From Sinohyriopsis cumingii (Eukaryota; Mollusca; Bivalvia; Unionida; Unionidae), in the NCBI GenBank assembly GCA_028554795.2, contig JAPYKE020000578.1:1-64000 (forward strand): 64,000 bases of DNA, in the 5' to 3' direction. Positions 8,651 through 23,272 of this stretch are shown in pieces. Numbering within the stretch: the first letter of the stretch is position 1; every line of letters begins with the position of its first letter. Under the pieces are notes generated by a model, which did no database searches, was not told the origin of the DNA, and saw only the letters and a list, made by a program, of their open reading frames with translations. Position numbers and translations under genes: made by a program.

Positions 8651-11358
8651 TGAAAATTAAAAGTACTATTACTAGTAACATAGTGTACAAAATATGTAAA
8701 CTGTAAAAACTACAATATAAATATTAAAAATTATTATAACTTATTTGTATTTTGACTCTAAAACAGACATTAAGTTTAATACATCCATACTTGTGTGCAT
8801 GCTTTTTTGTGGGATGAAGATACTCAAATTTATTCAAGGCAGTTCATTTAGAAATTTGTATAGCTTTTAGATCTTAAACTTTGTGAACCTTTGATAAGAT
8901 GCGGGTTCATAATAAAGGAAAATAAATATGCCAGGTATGACACACTTATAAACTAAACTGTCATGAAATTTGGGTTTTACACACAAATTTTAAAAGATGA
9001 TGTAACAGACTGACATATATTAGACCACTAAATATATGACATTAAATACAATCCTAACATAACCACTTACCCAAATATTTAATCTGTGGTGCTGGTCTTG
9101 ACTTGCTTGGCCTAGGCAATCATTTTCAATTAAATATAAATTGTTCTTTTGAAATTAACACTACACTACTTTTCTTTTTCAATCCTGATTTTAGAATGAT
9201 CTGACCCTCTCTATCATAATATATAAGAGAGAAGGTACGCCGGAACTTCCAAATACTTCGCTCCACCCATGACCCTCGATTTGCTTCTGTTATTTCCGTC
9301 TTTAAAGGCACACGACCATACTATATGGCTTGTTTTACTTCTGAGATATTTTTTTATCCACCCAGCCATCAATGACTTTTCTGCGTTGTACTGAACTGAA
9401 GTTACGGGCTCCGAAACGTGCGATTTTCGCGAAGTTCTTCATTGCAGACACTTCCGGGCTCATGTGAAAACCGGTGACAAGAGCGATAGGGACAATGTTT
9501 TCAACTCTATGGTGCATCATTTCTTGAATTAGAGAACAGCGGTAGATGGAAAAGTAACTTTTTTTTACTTACCATTAACTCGGAATCCTGTTGCATGCAA
9601 GAATTAGACATCGAACATATATGCCACTCTATTTTGAAAATAGGTAAACTATACGGCACACGCGTGAACGCCGAAATATGGTTGGCTCAAAAACTTGGCG
9701 AAAATGTAACGTTTACATGTTTGTGTGTTTTGAGATTTCCTGGTGTACTGCCTGGTTATTAGGCAAAAGTGAGTGATTGACTTAGTTGAGAATTTGAAAG
9801 ATTGTAAAGGGTGAAGGAGGTGTGTGAGGGTGAGTGCGAGAGAAAGTTGGGTAGTGGAAACTTAAAGGTAGGAGAAGGAGTGTAAAGAAGAAAGAAAGAA
9901 GGGTATTGGGGTATGAATTATGTATGTAGTGGTTTAGGCGATAGAGCCCCAGGTACGGTAGGTTAGTCGGTAGAGGACGAGGTACGGTGGGGTGGGAGTG
10001 GACGTGAAATGTTGTTTAGGACGCGACCTTTATGACGGATTATCGGGGAACTTGATAAAGCTGGGAGTACACGATAAAGCTTGGTAGATAAGAGGAATGA
10101 ATAAGAGCATAACACACTGGATGTAGACTGTAGACGTCGAAGGATGACCTGTATCGCATGGGACATATTCTCGTGAGTTTTTACTGAAATTTTATGTTAT
10201 ATAATCAAAAAGAAAGAAGGAATAGTCTGTTCCGTTGTAAATCGATGTTTTGGGATAGAATAGGGACAAAGAAGATCTAGTAAAAATGCAATTTCATTTT
10301 TCTACGTGTTTCAATTAAACAATCACACTAAAGCACTAAAAGTCAAAACATTTAAGAAAGATATCATATTCTTACAAATTAGACTGCAGCAGACAGACTA
10401 CATAACTGAGATCAGACATGGATCAGAAATAAATGAAGGTAAAATTTTTGTAAGCTTTAATGCATGTAGCATAACATTTAAGAGGGAATATCATCACTTG
10501 GCAAAATGTAAAGGAAGGATGTACTCGGCAAGAATAGTGTCACAGTTATTTATTATTGGCAATGACGTTGCCCCATCCCCTTTGCCCCTATGTGTGGGCG
10601 CCCATGCCCACATAGATTTTCTTCTTTCTGCACTATTTTTTTTTTCTTCTTCAAATTATAACATTAGAAACTGGTACTAAAACTCCACTTAATTTATTGT
10701 TTAAACATGTCACTTTACCAATTTAAGGCTGTCAGTGAGATGGTACATCGACCCACAGCTAATATTTTTGCTTCAAAACACTTTCCAGAAAATCCAGGCC
10801 CTAGAGTGATCCTGCTGAGATTGGTGTCGGACTGTAGTGGGGTGGCTTTTGCATGTATTTCTTTGTTTCGCGCATTTGTGTCAAAATTCATAAACTTGCT
10901 TCATCTCTAGAAATGAAAATACTAAATGAAGGGAATAGTATAAGCAACTGTCCCTGAGACAGCTTAGACTTCTGGTTTTATATTCTGAAGGTAATTGTGT
11001 CAGCCAACTAACACACATGGCTCACGCGACTTCCATATTCAAAAACAAAACGCAATAACTTTAGCAGCAGAGAGGGTGAACAGACCTTTTGCTGAAACGT
11101 CATTTATGAAAACTGAAGCTTTCTAGGAAAACTATAAAAACATAAGGTCACTAACGCCAAAACCAAAACCTCTAACTTTACCGAGAGTTTCTCTAAATGG
11201 GTTAGTTTATTTTATTACTTTATTTTTGTCGTTAGTGTTCTTCTAAATTTGTATTTGTGCTTTTTGTTTATCCACCGAACGTTTAATTGAGGTCGCACCC
11301 TCTCTGCTGCTATACTTAAATCATTATTATATCAATAATTTAATCTTACACTAGTAGA

Positions 11359-12030
11359 TTAGCTAGAGAAAGATTAGAAGCAATTACAAGATAGCGCCAT
11401 GTTCATCATGCTCTCAAACAAAAACTACAGGACCGACAAGAAGCACAAGCTGAGTATGCAGCAGGTACAGAAAAATTATATAAACCTGTTACAAAGGTTA
11501 CTGAAAGAGTTGCAGAAGCTACTGAAGGTCTTCTTCTAGCGTTAAAACAAACTGCTGAGCAAACTGGAAAGATATCAAGAACCAAACAAACAAAATAGAT
11601 TTTAAGAGATCTGCCAGGTGAAATAGCTGCTGCTCAACACCTGATTCTCAGCTTAAAGAAGAACTTGAAGGTGAAGAACTTGAAGGTGCTGTTGTAAACG
11701 AACCAGAACCGAAGGGAGAAAAAAACAACAGGAATCAGAACTAAATCAAACGATAAATTTTCCGAGGTGAATATTTCCTACTTAATAAGTATTGAAGAGG
11801 TAAGATTACCTGCACTTGCCGTGCATAGTTATGATAATAGAAAGGTATTTCTGAAACCTCCATACGCAAATAAATAGGGAAGTAGTGAAACCTGGTACAA
11901 GTGGATTTATAAAGTATACCATGAAACTGATAATGTCAAAAATGATGATCCAAAATATTTTGAATTTATTGATGGGATAAATAAACATCTTGAAAGCTTA
12001 CAACGAGTAGATGATATGCCTTATTTATAA
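11359..12030 (+). pseudogene. Broken gene relic, unit 3 copy
   Basis: It has the extra-A form, and the private AGATCTGCC change near 11608. Confidence 0.55.
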
Positions 12031-13202
12031 AGGAAGCGACACATGTACTGTACTGTAACATGATATTTTGGTCTCTCATGTACCCTGTTTTGTTCAAGGT
12101 TAATTTCTCTTCTTGTGTTAATCCACAAAACCTACATATAGCCAAAGCTGACCATGTTATGATCTTGACAATTATGTCCAGCTATAATCATCAAAGCGAA
12201 AATCTCCATAGCTGTGCGAAGCCAAATATTTTATCACAACATTGCTGAACCAATTCCTGTAAATATATCTTTTTATACTAGATAATGATATAATTATATA
12301 ATAATAACCATTACTGGTACATATTATACTGTAGTTTGGCCAATACTTATTTCATTATTGAGAACCAGAAATTGGGAAATACACATCATTAACTATAATA
12401 GGATTACTTACCTTGCTTAATCAATTAAGTATTGGTTCTAGACACATTGAAATAAAAATTTGGCTGCCAGGGAGGTATAAATTGTGCCTAAAATGATGAT
12501 TACATGTTACATGAGAAGGGTACTTTTTTACACAAAATCTTCACTGCTGAGAAAACTGGCCTTGTAAAGGAGGTTGCTGCTGGTGATGGTAGGTGGCATA
12601 TATGTTGACGGACACTGTATTTCTCTTTCATTAATGAGCATAATAATTTGTAAGTCTAGCACAGAATCTAGTGTTAGAAAGGTATTTATTTAGGACACAT
12701 TACCTTTAAGCTTTTTAGGTGCTTCAACTTCAATGGGCTTTTAGCAGGCCTCAACAACCTTACTTGGTACCATTTTATCCTTTAAGAACTGCTTGATGTT
12801 AGATGATCCTGAAAATAGTGTATATGTTGATATTTTTAATAAACCAATACCTTCAAACCTGGTGCTAATATAATAAAAAATGAATGCAATTTATAGGGTA
12901 TTTGTTTGATACATATGATGCTATTTTTAGCACATGATATACCTTTGATAACTAAAAAAATCAGTTTAATATAATTTGTGTTATTTCCAACGACATTTCT
13001 CCTATGTAAGCAGCAACAATAATTGAATGTATGTTTTCCTCCAACATGTGTAGTTTTTACTATTTTTCATACAATATAATGTTTATATTGTTTTTGTAGA
13101 ATGTCTCAACACAAAAATGAATATCATGTACACTTTCTGTGTATTACACTCACTCCATGGATGAATGAATTTTATTGATTGACTTATCCTCTATGAAAAT
13201 TA

Positions 13203-13524
13203 GATGTGATGTGTGATGTGATAGGATTTGGATTTTTAATGTAGTTTTTTAAAAAATTCAGTCATATTGCTACAATGTCTGCAATGTGGCCGTTTACAGT
13301 AATGTCTAGCAATGGGGCATTATACCACAGACATGTGACATGATGTTCCACGCAGTCACATCCTGACACCAGGCCGACCAGTCCTAACACTAACCTCCTA
13401 ATGTTGAGCGCCAAGTGAGGCAGCTGTTAGCACCATTTTTGTAAGTCTTTGGTACGACTTGGCAGGGGATTGAACCCATGACCTCCCGCATCCAAGGCAG
13501 ATGCACTAACCACTAGGCCACTGG
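13203..13524 (-). mobile_element. tRNA-derived SINE, unit 3 copy
   Basis: It is 322 bp with the 9-bp duplication on both sides (13194-13202, 13525-13533). Confidence 0.85.
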
Positions 13525-16232
13525 TGAAAATTAAAAGTACTATTACTAGTAACATAGTGTACAAAATATGTAAACTGTAAAAACTACAATATAAATATTA
13601 AAAATTATTATAACTTATTTGTATTTTGACTCTAAAACAGACATTAAGTTTAATACATCCATACTTGTGTGCATGCTTTTTTGTGGGATGAAGATACTCA
13701 AATTTATTCAAGGCAGTTCATTTAGAAATTTGTATAGCTTTTAGATCTTAAACTTTGTGAACCTTTGATAAGATGCGGGCTCATAATAAAGGAAAATAAA
13801 TATGCCAGGTATGACACACTTATAAACTAAACTGTCATGAAATTTGGGTTTTACACACAAATTTTAAAAGATGATGTAACAGACTGACATATATTAGACC
13901 ACTAAATATATGACATTAAATACAATCCTAACATAACCACTTACCCAAATATTTAATCTGTGGTGCTGGTCTTGACTTGCTTGGCCTAGGCAATCATTTT
14001 CAATTAAATATAAATTGTTCTTTTGAAATTAACACTACACTACTTTTCTTTTTCAATCCTGATTTTAGAATGATCTGACCCTCTCTATCATAATATATAA
14101 GAGAGAAGGTACGCCGGAACTTCCAAATACTTCGCTCCACCCATGACCCTCGATTTGCTTCTGTTATTTCCGTCTTTAAAGGCACACGACCATACTATAT
14201 GGCTTGTTTTACTTCTGAGATATTTTTTTATCCACCCAGCCATCATTGACTTTTCTGCGTTGTACTGAACTGAAGTTACGGGCTCCGAAACGTGCGATTT
14301 TCGCGAAGTTCTTCATTGCAGACACTTCCGGGCTCATGTGAAAACCGGTGACAAGAGCGATAGGGACAATGTTTTCAACTCTATGGTGCATCATTTCTTG
14401 AATTAGAGAACAGCGGTAGATGGAAAAGTAACTTTTTTTTACTTACCATTAACTCGGAATCCTGTTGCATGCAAGAATTAGACATCGAACATATATGCCA
14501 CTCTATTTTGAAAATAGGTAAACTATACGGCACACGCGTGAACGCCGAAATATGGTTGGCTCAAAAACTTGGCGAAAATGTAACGTTTACATGTTTGTGT
14601 GTTTTGAGATTTCCTGGTGTACTGCCTGGTTATTAGGCAAAAGTGAGTGATTGACTTAGTTGAGAATTTGAAAGATTGTAAAGGGTGAAGGAGGTGTGTG
14701 AGGGTGAGTGCGAGAGAAAGTTGGGTAGTGGAAACTTAAAGGTAGGAGAAGGAGTGTAAAGAAGAAAGAAAGAAGGGTATTGGGGTATGAATTATGTATG
14801 TAGTGGTTTAGGCGATAGAGCCCCAGGTACGGTAGGTTAGTCGGTAGAGGACGAGGTACGGTGGGGTGGGAGTGGACGTGAAATGTTGTTTAGGACGCGA
14901 CCTTTATGGCGGATTATCGGGGAACTTGATAAAGCTGGGAGTACACGATAAAGCTTGGTAGATAAGAGGAATGAATAAGAGCATAACACACTGGATGTAG
15001 ACTGTAGACGTCGAAGGATGACCTGTATCGCATGGGACATATTCTCGTGAGTTTTTACTGAAATTTTATGTTATATAATCAAAAAGAAAGAAGGAATAGT
15101 CTGTTCCGTTGTAAATCGATGTTTTGGGATAGAATAGGGACAAAGAAGATCTAGTAAAAATGCAATTTCATTTTTCTACGTGTTTCAATTAAACAATCAC
15201 ACTAAAGCACTAAAAGTCAAAACATTTAAGAAAGATATCATATTCTTACAAATTAGACTGCAGCAGACAGACTACATAACTGAGATCAGACATGGATCAG
15301 AAATAAATGAAGGTAAAATTTTTGTAAGCTTTAATGCATGTAGCATAACATTTAAGAGGGAATATCATCACTTGGCAAAATGTAAAGGAAGGATGTACTC
15401 GGCAAGAATAGTGTCACAGTTATTTATTATTGGCAATGACGTTGCCCCATCCCCTTTGCCCCTATGTGTGGGCGCCCATGCCCACATAGATTTTCTTCTT
15501 CCTGCACTATTTTTTTTTTCTTCTTCAAATTATAACATTAGAAACTGGTACTAAAACTCCACTTAATTTATTGTTTAAACATGTCACTTTACCAATTTAA
15601 GGCTGTCAGTGAGATGGTACATCGACCCACAGCTAATATTTTTGCTTCAAAACACTTTCCAGAAAATCCAGGCCCTAGAGTGATCCTGCTGAGATTGGTG
15701 TCGGACTGTAGTGGGGTGGCTTTTGCATGTATTTCTTTGTTTCGCGCATTTGTGTCAAAATTCATAAACTTGCTTCATCTCTAGAAATGAAAATACTAAA
15801 TGAAGGGAATAGTATAAGCAACTGTCCCTGAGACAGCTTAGACTTCTGGTTTTATATTCTGAAGGTAATTGTGTCAGCCAACTAACACACATGGCTCACG
15901 CGACTTCCATATTCAAAAACAAAACGCAATAACTTTAGCAGCAGAGAGGGTGAACAGACCTTTTGCTGAAACGTCATTTATGAAAACTGAAGCTTTCTAG
16001 GAAAACTATAAAAACATAAGGTCACTAACGCCAAAACCAAAACCTCTAACTTTACCGAGAGTTTCTCTAAATGGGTTAGTTTATTTTGTTACTTTATTTT
16101 TGTCGTTAGTGTTCTTCTAAATTTGTATTTGTGCTTTTTGTTTATCCACCGAACGTTTAATTGAGGTCGCACCCTCTCTGCTGCTATACTTAAATCATTA
16201 TTATATCAATAATTTAATCTTACACTAGTAGA

Positions 16233-16903
16233 TTAGCTAGAGAAAGATTAGAAGCAATTACAAGATAGCGCCATGTTCATCATGCTCTCAAACAAAAACT
16301 ACAGGACCGACAAGAAGCACAAGCTGAGTATGCAGCAGGTACAGAAAAATTATATAAACCTGTTACAAAGGTTACTGAAAGAGTTGCAGAAGCTACTGAA
16401 GGTCTTCTTCTAGCGTTAAAACAAACTGCTGAGCAAACTGGAAAGATATCAAGAACCAAACAAACAAAATAGATTTTAAGAGATCTTCCAGGTGAAATAG
16501 CTGCTGCTCAACACCTGATTCTCAGCTTAAAGAAGAACTTGAAGGTGAAGAACTTGAAGGTGCTGTTGTAAACGATCCAGAACCGAAGGTAGAAAATACA
16601 ACAGGAATCAGAACTAAATCAAACGATAAATTTTCCGAGGTGAATATTTCCTACTTAATAAGTATTGAAGAGGTAAGATTACCTGCACTTGCCGTGCATA
16701 GTTATGATAATAGAAAGGTATTTCTGAAACCTCCATACGCAAATAAATAGGGAAGTAGTGAAACCTGGTACAAGTGGATTTATAAAGTATACCATGAAAC
16801 TGATAATGTCAAAAATGATGATCCAAAATATTTTGAATTTATTGATGGGATAAATAAACATCTTGAAAGCTTACAACGAGTAGATGATATGCCTTATTTA
16901 TAA
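16233..16903 (+). pseudogene. Broken gene relic, unit 4 copy
   Basis: It has the less damaged form, identical in type to unit 1 (no extra A). Confidence 0.55.
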
Positions 16904-18075
16904 AGGAAGCGACACATGTACTGTACTGTAACATGATATTTTGGTCTCTCATGTACCCTGTTTTGTTCAAGGTTAATTTCTCTTCTTGTGTTAATCCACA
17001 AAACCTACATATAGCCAAAGCTGACCATGTTATGATCTTGACAATTATGTCCAGCTATAATCATCAAAGCGAAAATCTCCATAGCTGTGCGAAGCCAAAT
17101 ATTTTATCACAACATTGCTGAACCAATTCCTGTAAATATATCTTTTTATACTAGATAATGATATAATTATATAATAATAACCATTACTGGTACATATTAT
17201 ACTGTAGTTTGGCCAATACTTATTTCATTATTGAGAACCAGAAATTGGGAAATACACATCATTAACTATAATAGGATTACTTACCTTGCTTAATCAATTA
17301 AGTATTGGTTCTAGACACATTGAAATAAAAATTTGGCTGCCAGGGAGGTATAAATTGTGCCTAAAATGATGATTACATGTTACATGAGAAGGGTACTTTT
17401 TTACACAAAATCTTCACTGCTGAGAAAACTGGCCTTGTAAAGGAGGTTGCTGCTGGTGATGGTAGGTGGCATATATGTTGACGGACACTGTATTTCTCTT
17501 TCATTAATGAGCATAATAATTTGTAAGTCTAGCACAGAATCTAGTGTTAGAAAGGTATTTATTTAGGACACATTACCTTTAAGCTTTTTAGGTGCTTCAA
17601 CTTCAATGGGCTTTTAGCAGGCCTCAACAACCTTACTTGGTACCATTTTATCCTTTAAGAACTGCTTGATGTTAGATGATCCTGAAAATAGTGTATATGT
17701 TGATATTTTTAATAAACCAATACCTTCAAACCTGGTGCTAATATAATAAAAAATGAATGCAATTTATAGGGTATTTGTTTGATACATATGATGCTATTTT
17801 TAGCACATGATATACCTTTGATAACTAAAAAAATCAGTTTAATATAATTTGTGTTATTTCCAACGACATTTCTCCTATGTAAGCAGCAACAATAATTGAA
17901 TGTATGTTTTCCTCCAACATGTGTAGTTTTTACTATTTTTCATACAATATAATGTTTATATTGTTTTTGTAGAATGTCTCAACACAAAAATGAATATCAT
18001 GTACACTTTCTGTGTATTACACTCACTCCATGGATGAATGAATTTTATTGATTGACTTATCCTCTATGAAAATTA

Positions 18076-18397
18076 GATGTGATGTGTGATGTGATAGGAT
18101 TTGGATTTTTAATGTAGTTTTTTAAAAAATTCAGTCATATTGCTACAATGTCTGCAATGTGGCCGTTTACAGTAATGTCTAGCAATGGGGCATTATACCA
18201 CAGACATGTGACATGATGTTCCACGCAGTCACATCCTGACACCAGGCCGACCAGTCCTAACACTAACCTCCTAATGTTGAGCGCCAAGTGAGGCAGCTGT
18301 TAGCACCATTTTTGTAAGTCTTTGGTACGACTTGGCAGGGGATTGAACCCATGACCTCCCGCATCCAAGGCAGATGCACTAACCACTAGGCCACTGG
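18076..18397 (-). mobile_element. tRNA-derived SINE, unit 4 copy
   Basis: It is 322 bp with A and B boxes and target duplication intact. Confidence 0.85.
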
Positions 18398-21105
18398 TGA
18401 AAATTAAAAGTACTATTACTAGTAACATAGTGTACAAAATATGTAAACTGTAAAAACTACAATATAAATATTAAAAATTATTATAACTTATTTGTATTTT
18501 GACTCTAAAACAGACATTAAGTTTAATACATCCATACTTGTGTGCATGCTTTTTTGTGGGATGAAGATACTCAAATTTATTCAAGGCAGTTCATTTAGAA
18601 ATTTGTATAGCTTTTAGATCTTAAACTTTGTGAACCTTTGATAAGATGCGGGTTCATAATAAAGGAAAATAAATATGCCAGGTATGACACACTTATAAAC
18701 TAAACTGTCATGAAATTTGGGTTTTACACACAAATTTTAAAAGATGATGTAACAGACTGACATATATTAGACCACTAAATATATGACATTAAATACAATC
18801 CTAACATAACCACTTACCCAAATATTTAATCTGTGGTGCTGGTCTTGACTTGCTTGGCCTAGGCAATCATTTTCAATTAAATATAAATTGTTCTTTTGAA
18901 ATTAACACTACACTACTTTTCTTTTTCAATCCTGATTTTAGAATGATCTGACCCTCTCTATCATAATATATAAGAGAGAAGGTACGCCGGAACTTCCAAA
19001 TACTTCGCTCCACCCATGACCCTCGATTTGCTTCTGTTATTTCCGTCTTTAAAGGCACACGACCATACTATATGGCTTGTTTTACTTCTGAGATATTTTT
19101 TTATCCACCCAGCCATCATTGACTTTTCTGCGTTGTACTGAACTGAAGTTACGGGCTCCGAAACGTGCGATTTTCGCGAAGTTCTTCATTGCAGACACTT
19201 CCGGGCTCATGTGAAAACCGGTGACAAGAGCGATAGGGACAATGTTTTCAACTCTATGGTGCATCATTTCTTGAATTAGAGAACAGCGGTAGATGGAAAA
19301 GTAACTTTTTTTTACTTACCATTAACTCGGAATCCTGTTGCATGCAAGAATTAGACATCGAACATATATGCCACTCTATTTTGAAAATAGGTAAACTATA
19401 CGGCACACGCGTGAACGCCGAAATATGGTTGGCTCAAAAACTTGGCGAAAATGTAACGTTTACATGTTTGTGTGTTTTGAGATTTCCTGGTGTACTGCCT
19501 GGTTATTAGGCAAAAGTGAGTGATTGACTTAGTTGAGAATTTGAAAGATTGTAAAGGGTGAAGGAGGTGTGTGAGGGTGAGTGCGAGAGAAAGTTGGGTA
19601 GTGGAAACTTAAAGGTAGGAGAAGGAGTGTAAAGAAGAAAGAAAGAAGGGTATTGGGGTATGAATTATGTATGTAGTGGTTTAGGCGATAGAGCCCCAGG
19701 TACGGTAGGTTAGTCGGTAGAGGACGAGGTACGGTGGGGTGGGAGTGGACGTGAAATGTTGTTTAGGACGCGACCTTTATGGCGGATTATCGGGGAACTT
19801 GATAAAGCTGGGAGTACACGATAAAGCTTGGTAGATAAGAGGAATGAATAAGAGCATAACACACTGGATGTAGACTGTAGACGTCGAAGGATGACCTGTA
19901 TCGCATGGGACATATTCTCGTGAGTTTTTACTGAAATTTTATGTTATATAATCAAAAAGAAAGAAGGAATAGTCTGTTCCGTTGTAAATCGATGTTTTGG
20001 GATAGAATAGGGACAAAGAAGATCTAGTAAAAATGCAATTTCATTTTTCTACGTGTTTCAATTAAACAATCACACTAAAGCACTAAAAGTCAAAACATTT
20101 AAGAAAGATATCATATTCTTACAAATTAGACTGCAGCAGACAGACTACATAACTGAGATCAGACATGGATCAGAAATAAATGAAGGTAAAATTTTTGTAA
20201 GCTTTAATGCATGTAGCATAACATTTAAGAGGGAATATCATCACTTGGCAAAATGTAAAGGAAGGATGTACTCGGCAAGAATAGTGTCACAGTTATTTAT
20301 TATTGGCAATGACGTTGCCCCATCCCCTTTGCCCCTATGTGTGGGCGCCCATGCCCACATAGATTTTCTTCTTTCTGCACTATTTTTTTTTTCTTCTTCA
20401 AATTATAACATTAGAAACTGGTACTAAAACTCCACTTAATTTATTGTTTAAACATGTCACTTTACCAATTTAAGGCTGTCAGTGAGATGGTACATCGACC
20501 CACAGCTAATATTTTTGCTTCAAAACACTTTCCAGAAAATCCAGGCCCTAGAGTGATCCTGCTGAGATTGGTGTCGGACTGTAGTGGGGTGGCTTTTGCA
20601 TGTATTTCTTTGTTTCGCGCATTTGTGTCAAAATTCATAAACTTGCTTCATCTCTAGAAATGAAAATACTAAATGAAGGGAATAGTATAAGCAACTGTCC
20701 CTGAGACAGCTTAGACTTCTGGTTTTATATTCTGAAGGTAATTGTGTCAGCCAACTAACACACATGGCTCACGCGACTTCCATATTCAAAAACAAAACGC
20801 AATAACTTTAGCAGCAGAGAGGGTGAACAGACCTTTTGCTGAAACGTCATTTATGAAAACTGAAGCTTTCTAGGAAAACTATAAAAACATAAGGTCACTA
20901 ACGCCAAAACCAAAACCTCTAACTTTACCGAGAGTTTCTCTAAATGGGTTAGTTTATTTTATTACTTTATTTTTGTCGTTAGTGTTCTTCTAAATTTGTA
21001 TTTGTGCTTTTTGTTTATCCACCGAACGTTTAATTGAGGTCGCACCCTCTCTGCTGCTATACTTAAATCATTATTATATCAATAATTTAATCTTACACTA
21101 GTAGA

Positions 21106-21777
21106 TTAGCTAGAGAAAGATTAGAAGCAATTACAAGATAGCGCCATGTTCATCATGCTCTCAAACAAAAACTACAGGACCGACAAGAAGCACAAGCTGA
21201 GTATGCAGCAGGTACAGAAAAATTATATAAACCTGTTACAAAGGTTACTGAAAGAGTTGCAGAAGCTACTGAAGGTCTTCTTCTAGCGTTAAAACAAACT
21301 GCTGAGCAAACTGGAAAGATATCAAGAACCAAACAAACAAAATAGATTTTAAGAGATCTTCCAGGTGAAATAGCTGCTGCTCAACACCTGATTCTCAGCT
21401 TAAAGAAGAACTTGAAGGTGAAGAACTTGAAGGTGCTGTTGTAAACGAACCAGAACCGAAGGGAGAAAAAAACAACAGGAATCAGAACTAAATCAAACGA
21501 TAAATTTTCCGAGGTGAATATTTCCTACTTAATAAGTATTGAAGAGGTAAGATTACCTGCACTTGCCGTGCATAGTTATGATAATAGAAAGGTATTTCTG
21601 AAACCTCCATACGCAAATAAATAGGGAAGTAGTGAAACCTGGTACAAGTGGATTTATAAAGTATACCATGAAACTGATAATGTCAAAAATGATGATCCAA
21701 AATATTTTGAATTTATTGATGGGATAAATAAACATCTTGAAAGCTTACAACGAGTAGATGATATGCCTTATTTATAA
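21106..21777 (+). pseudogene. Broken gene relic, unit 5 copy
   Basis: It has the extra-A form. Confidence 0.55.
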
Positions 21778-22950
21778 AGGAAGCGACACATGTACTGTAC
21801 TGTAACATGATATTTTGGTCTCTCATGTACCCTGTTTTGTTCAAGGTTAATTTCTCTTCTTGTGTTAATCCACAAAACCTACATATAGCCAAAGCTGACC
21901 ATGTTATGATCTTGACAATTATGTCCAGCTATAATCATCAAAGCGAAAATCTCCATAGCTGTGCGAAGCCAAATATTTTATCACAACATTGCTGAACCAA
22001 TTCCTGTAAATATATCTTTTTATACTAGATAATGATATAATTATATAATAATAACCATTACTGGTACATATTATACTGTAGTTTGGCCAATACTTATTTC
22101 ATTATTGAGAACCAGAAATTGGGAAATACACATCATTAACTATAATAGGATTACTTACCTTGCTTAATCAATTAAGTATTGGTTCTAGACACATTGAAAT
22201 AAAAATTTGGCTGCCAGGGAGGTATAAATTGTGCCTAAAATGATGATTACATGTTACATGAGAAGGGTACTTTTTTACACAAAATCTTCACTGCTGAGAA
22301 AACTGGCCTTGTAAAGGAGGTTGCTGCTGGTGATGGTAGGTGGCATATATGTTGACGGACACTGTATTTCTCTTTCATTAATGAGCATAATAATTTGTAA
22401 GTCTAGCACAGAATCTAGTGTTAGAAAGGTATTTATTTAGGACACATTACCTTTAAGCTTTTTAGGTGCTTCAACTTCAATGGGCTTTTAGCAGGCCTCA
22501 ACAACCTTACTTGGTACCATTTTATCCTTTAAGAACTGCTTGATGTTAGATGATCCTGAAAATAGTGTATATGTTGATATTTTTAATAAACCAATACCTT
22601 CAAACCTGGTGCTAATATAATAAAAAATGAATGCAATTTATAGGGTATTTGTTTGATACATATGATGCTATTTTTAGCACATGATATACCTTTGATAACT
22701 AAAAAAAATCAGTTTAATATAATTTGTGTTATTTCCAACGACATTTCTCCTATGTAAGCAGCAACAATAATTGAATGTATGTTTTCCTCCAACATGTGTA
22801 GTTTTTACTATTTTTCATACAATATAATGTTAATATTGTTTTTGTAGAATGTCTCAACACAAAAATGAATATCATGTACACTTTCTGTGTATTACACTCA
22901 CTCCATGGATGAATGAATTTTATTGATTGACTTATCCTCTATGAAAATTA

Positions 22951-23272
22951 GATGTGATGTGTGATGTGATAGGATTTGGATTTTTAATGTAGTTTTTTAA
23001 AAAATTCAGTCATATTGCTACAATGTCTGCAATGTGGCCGTTTACAGTAATGTCTAGCAATGGGGCATTATACCACAGACATGTGACATGATGTTCCACG
23101 CAGTCACATCCTGACACCAGGCCGACCAGTCCTAACACTAACCTCCTAATGTTGAGCGCCAAGTGAGGCAGCTGTTAGCACCATTTTTGTAAGTCTTTGG
23201 TACGACTTGGCAGGGGATTGAACCCATGACCTCCCGCATCCAAGGCAGATGCACTAACCACTAGGCCACTGG
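22951..23272 (-). mobile_element. tRNA-derived SINE, unit 5 copy
   Basis: It is 322 bp with A and B boxes and target duplication intact. Confidence 0.85.

Larger units (their letters stand above)
4874..9747 (+). repeat. Tandem unit 2 (4874 bp)
   Basis: It differs from unit 1 by a G inside the T tract near 5766 (T5-G-T4), A instead of G at the site equivalent to 1467, and an extra A in the gene relic. It keeps the T allele at the site equivalent to 4032. Confidence 0.95.
9748..14621 (+). repeat. Tandem unit 3 (4874 bp)
   Basis: Private substitutions are TTTATGACGG near 10031 (other copies TTTATGGCGG) and AGATCTGCC near 11608 (other copies AGATCTTCC). It is the first unit with the C allele at the site equivalent to 4032 and with CATCATTGAC near 14243. 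Confidence 0.95.
14622..19494 (+). repeat. Tandem unit 4 (4873 bp)
   Basis: It matches unit 1 rather than its neighbours in the gene relic (no extra A), at TTCCTGCAC near 15500, at the G state equivalent to 1467 and at the T state equivalent to 4032. It has the unit-3 state CATCATTGAC near 19116. It is therefore a mosaic of two unit types. Confidence 0.95.
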
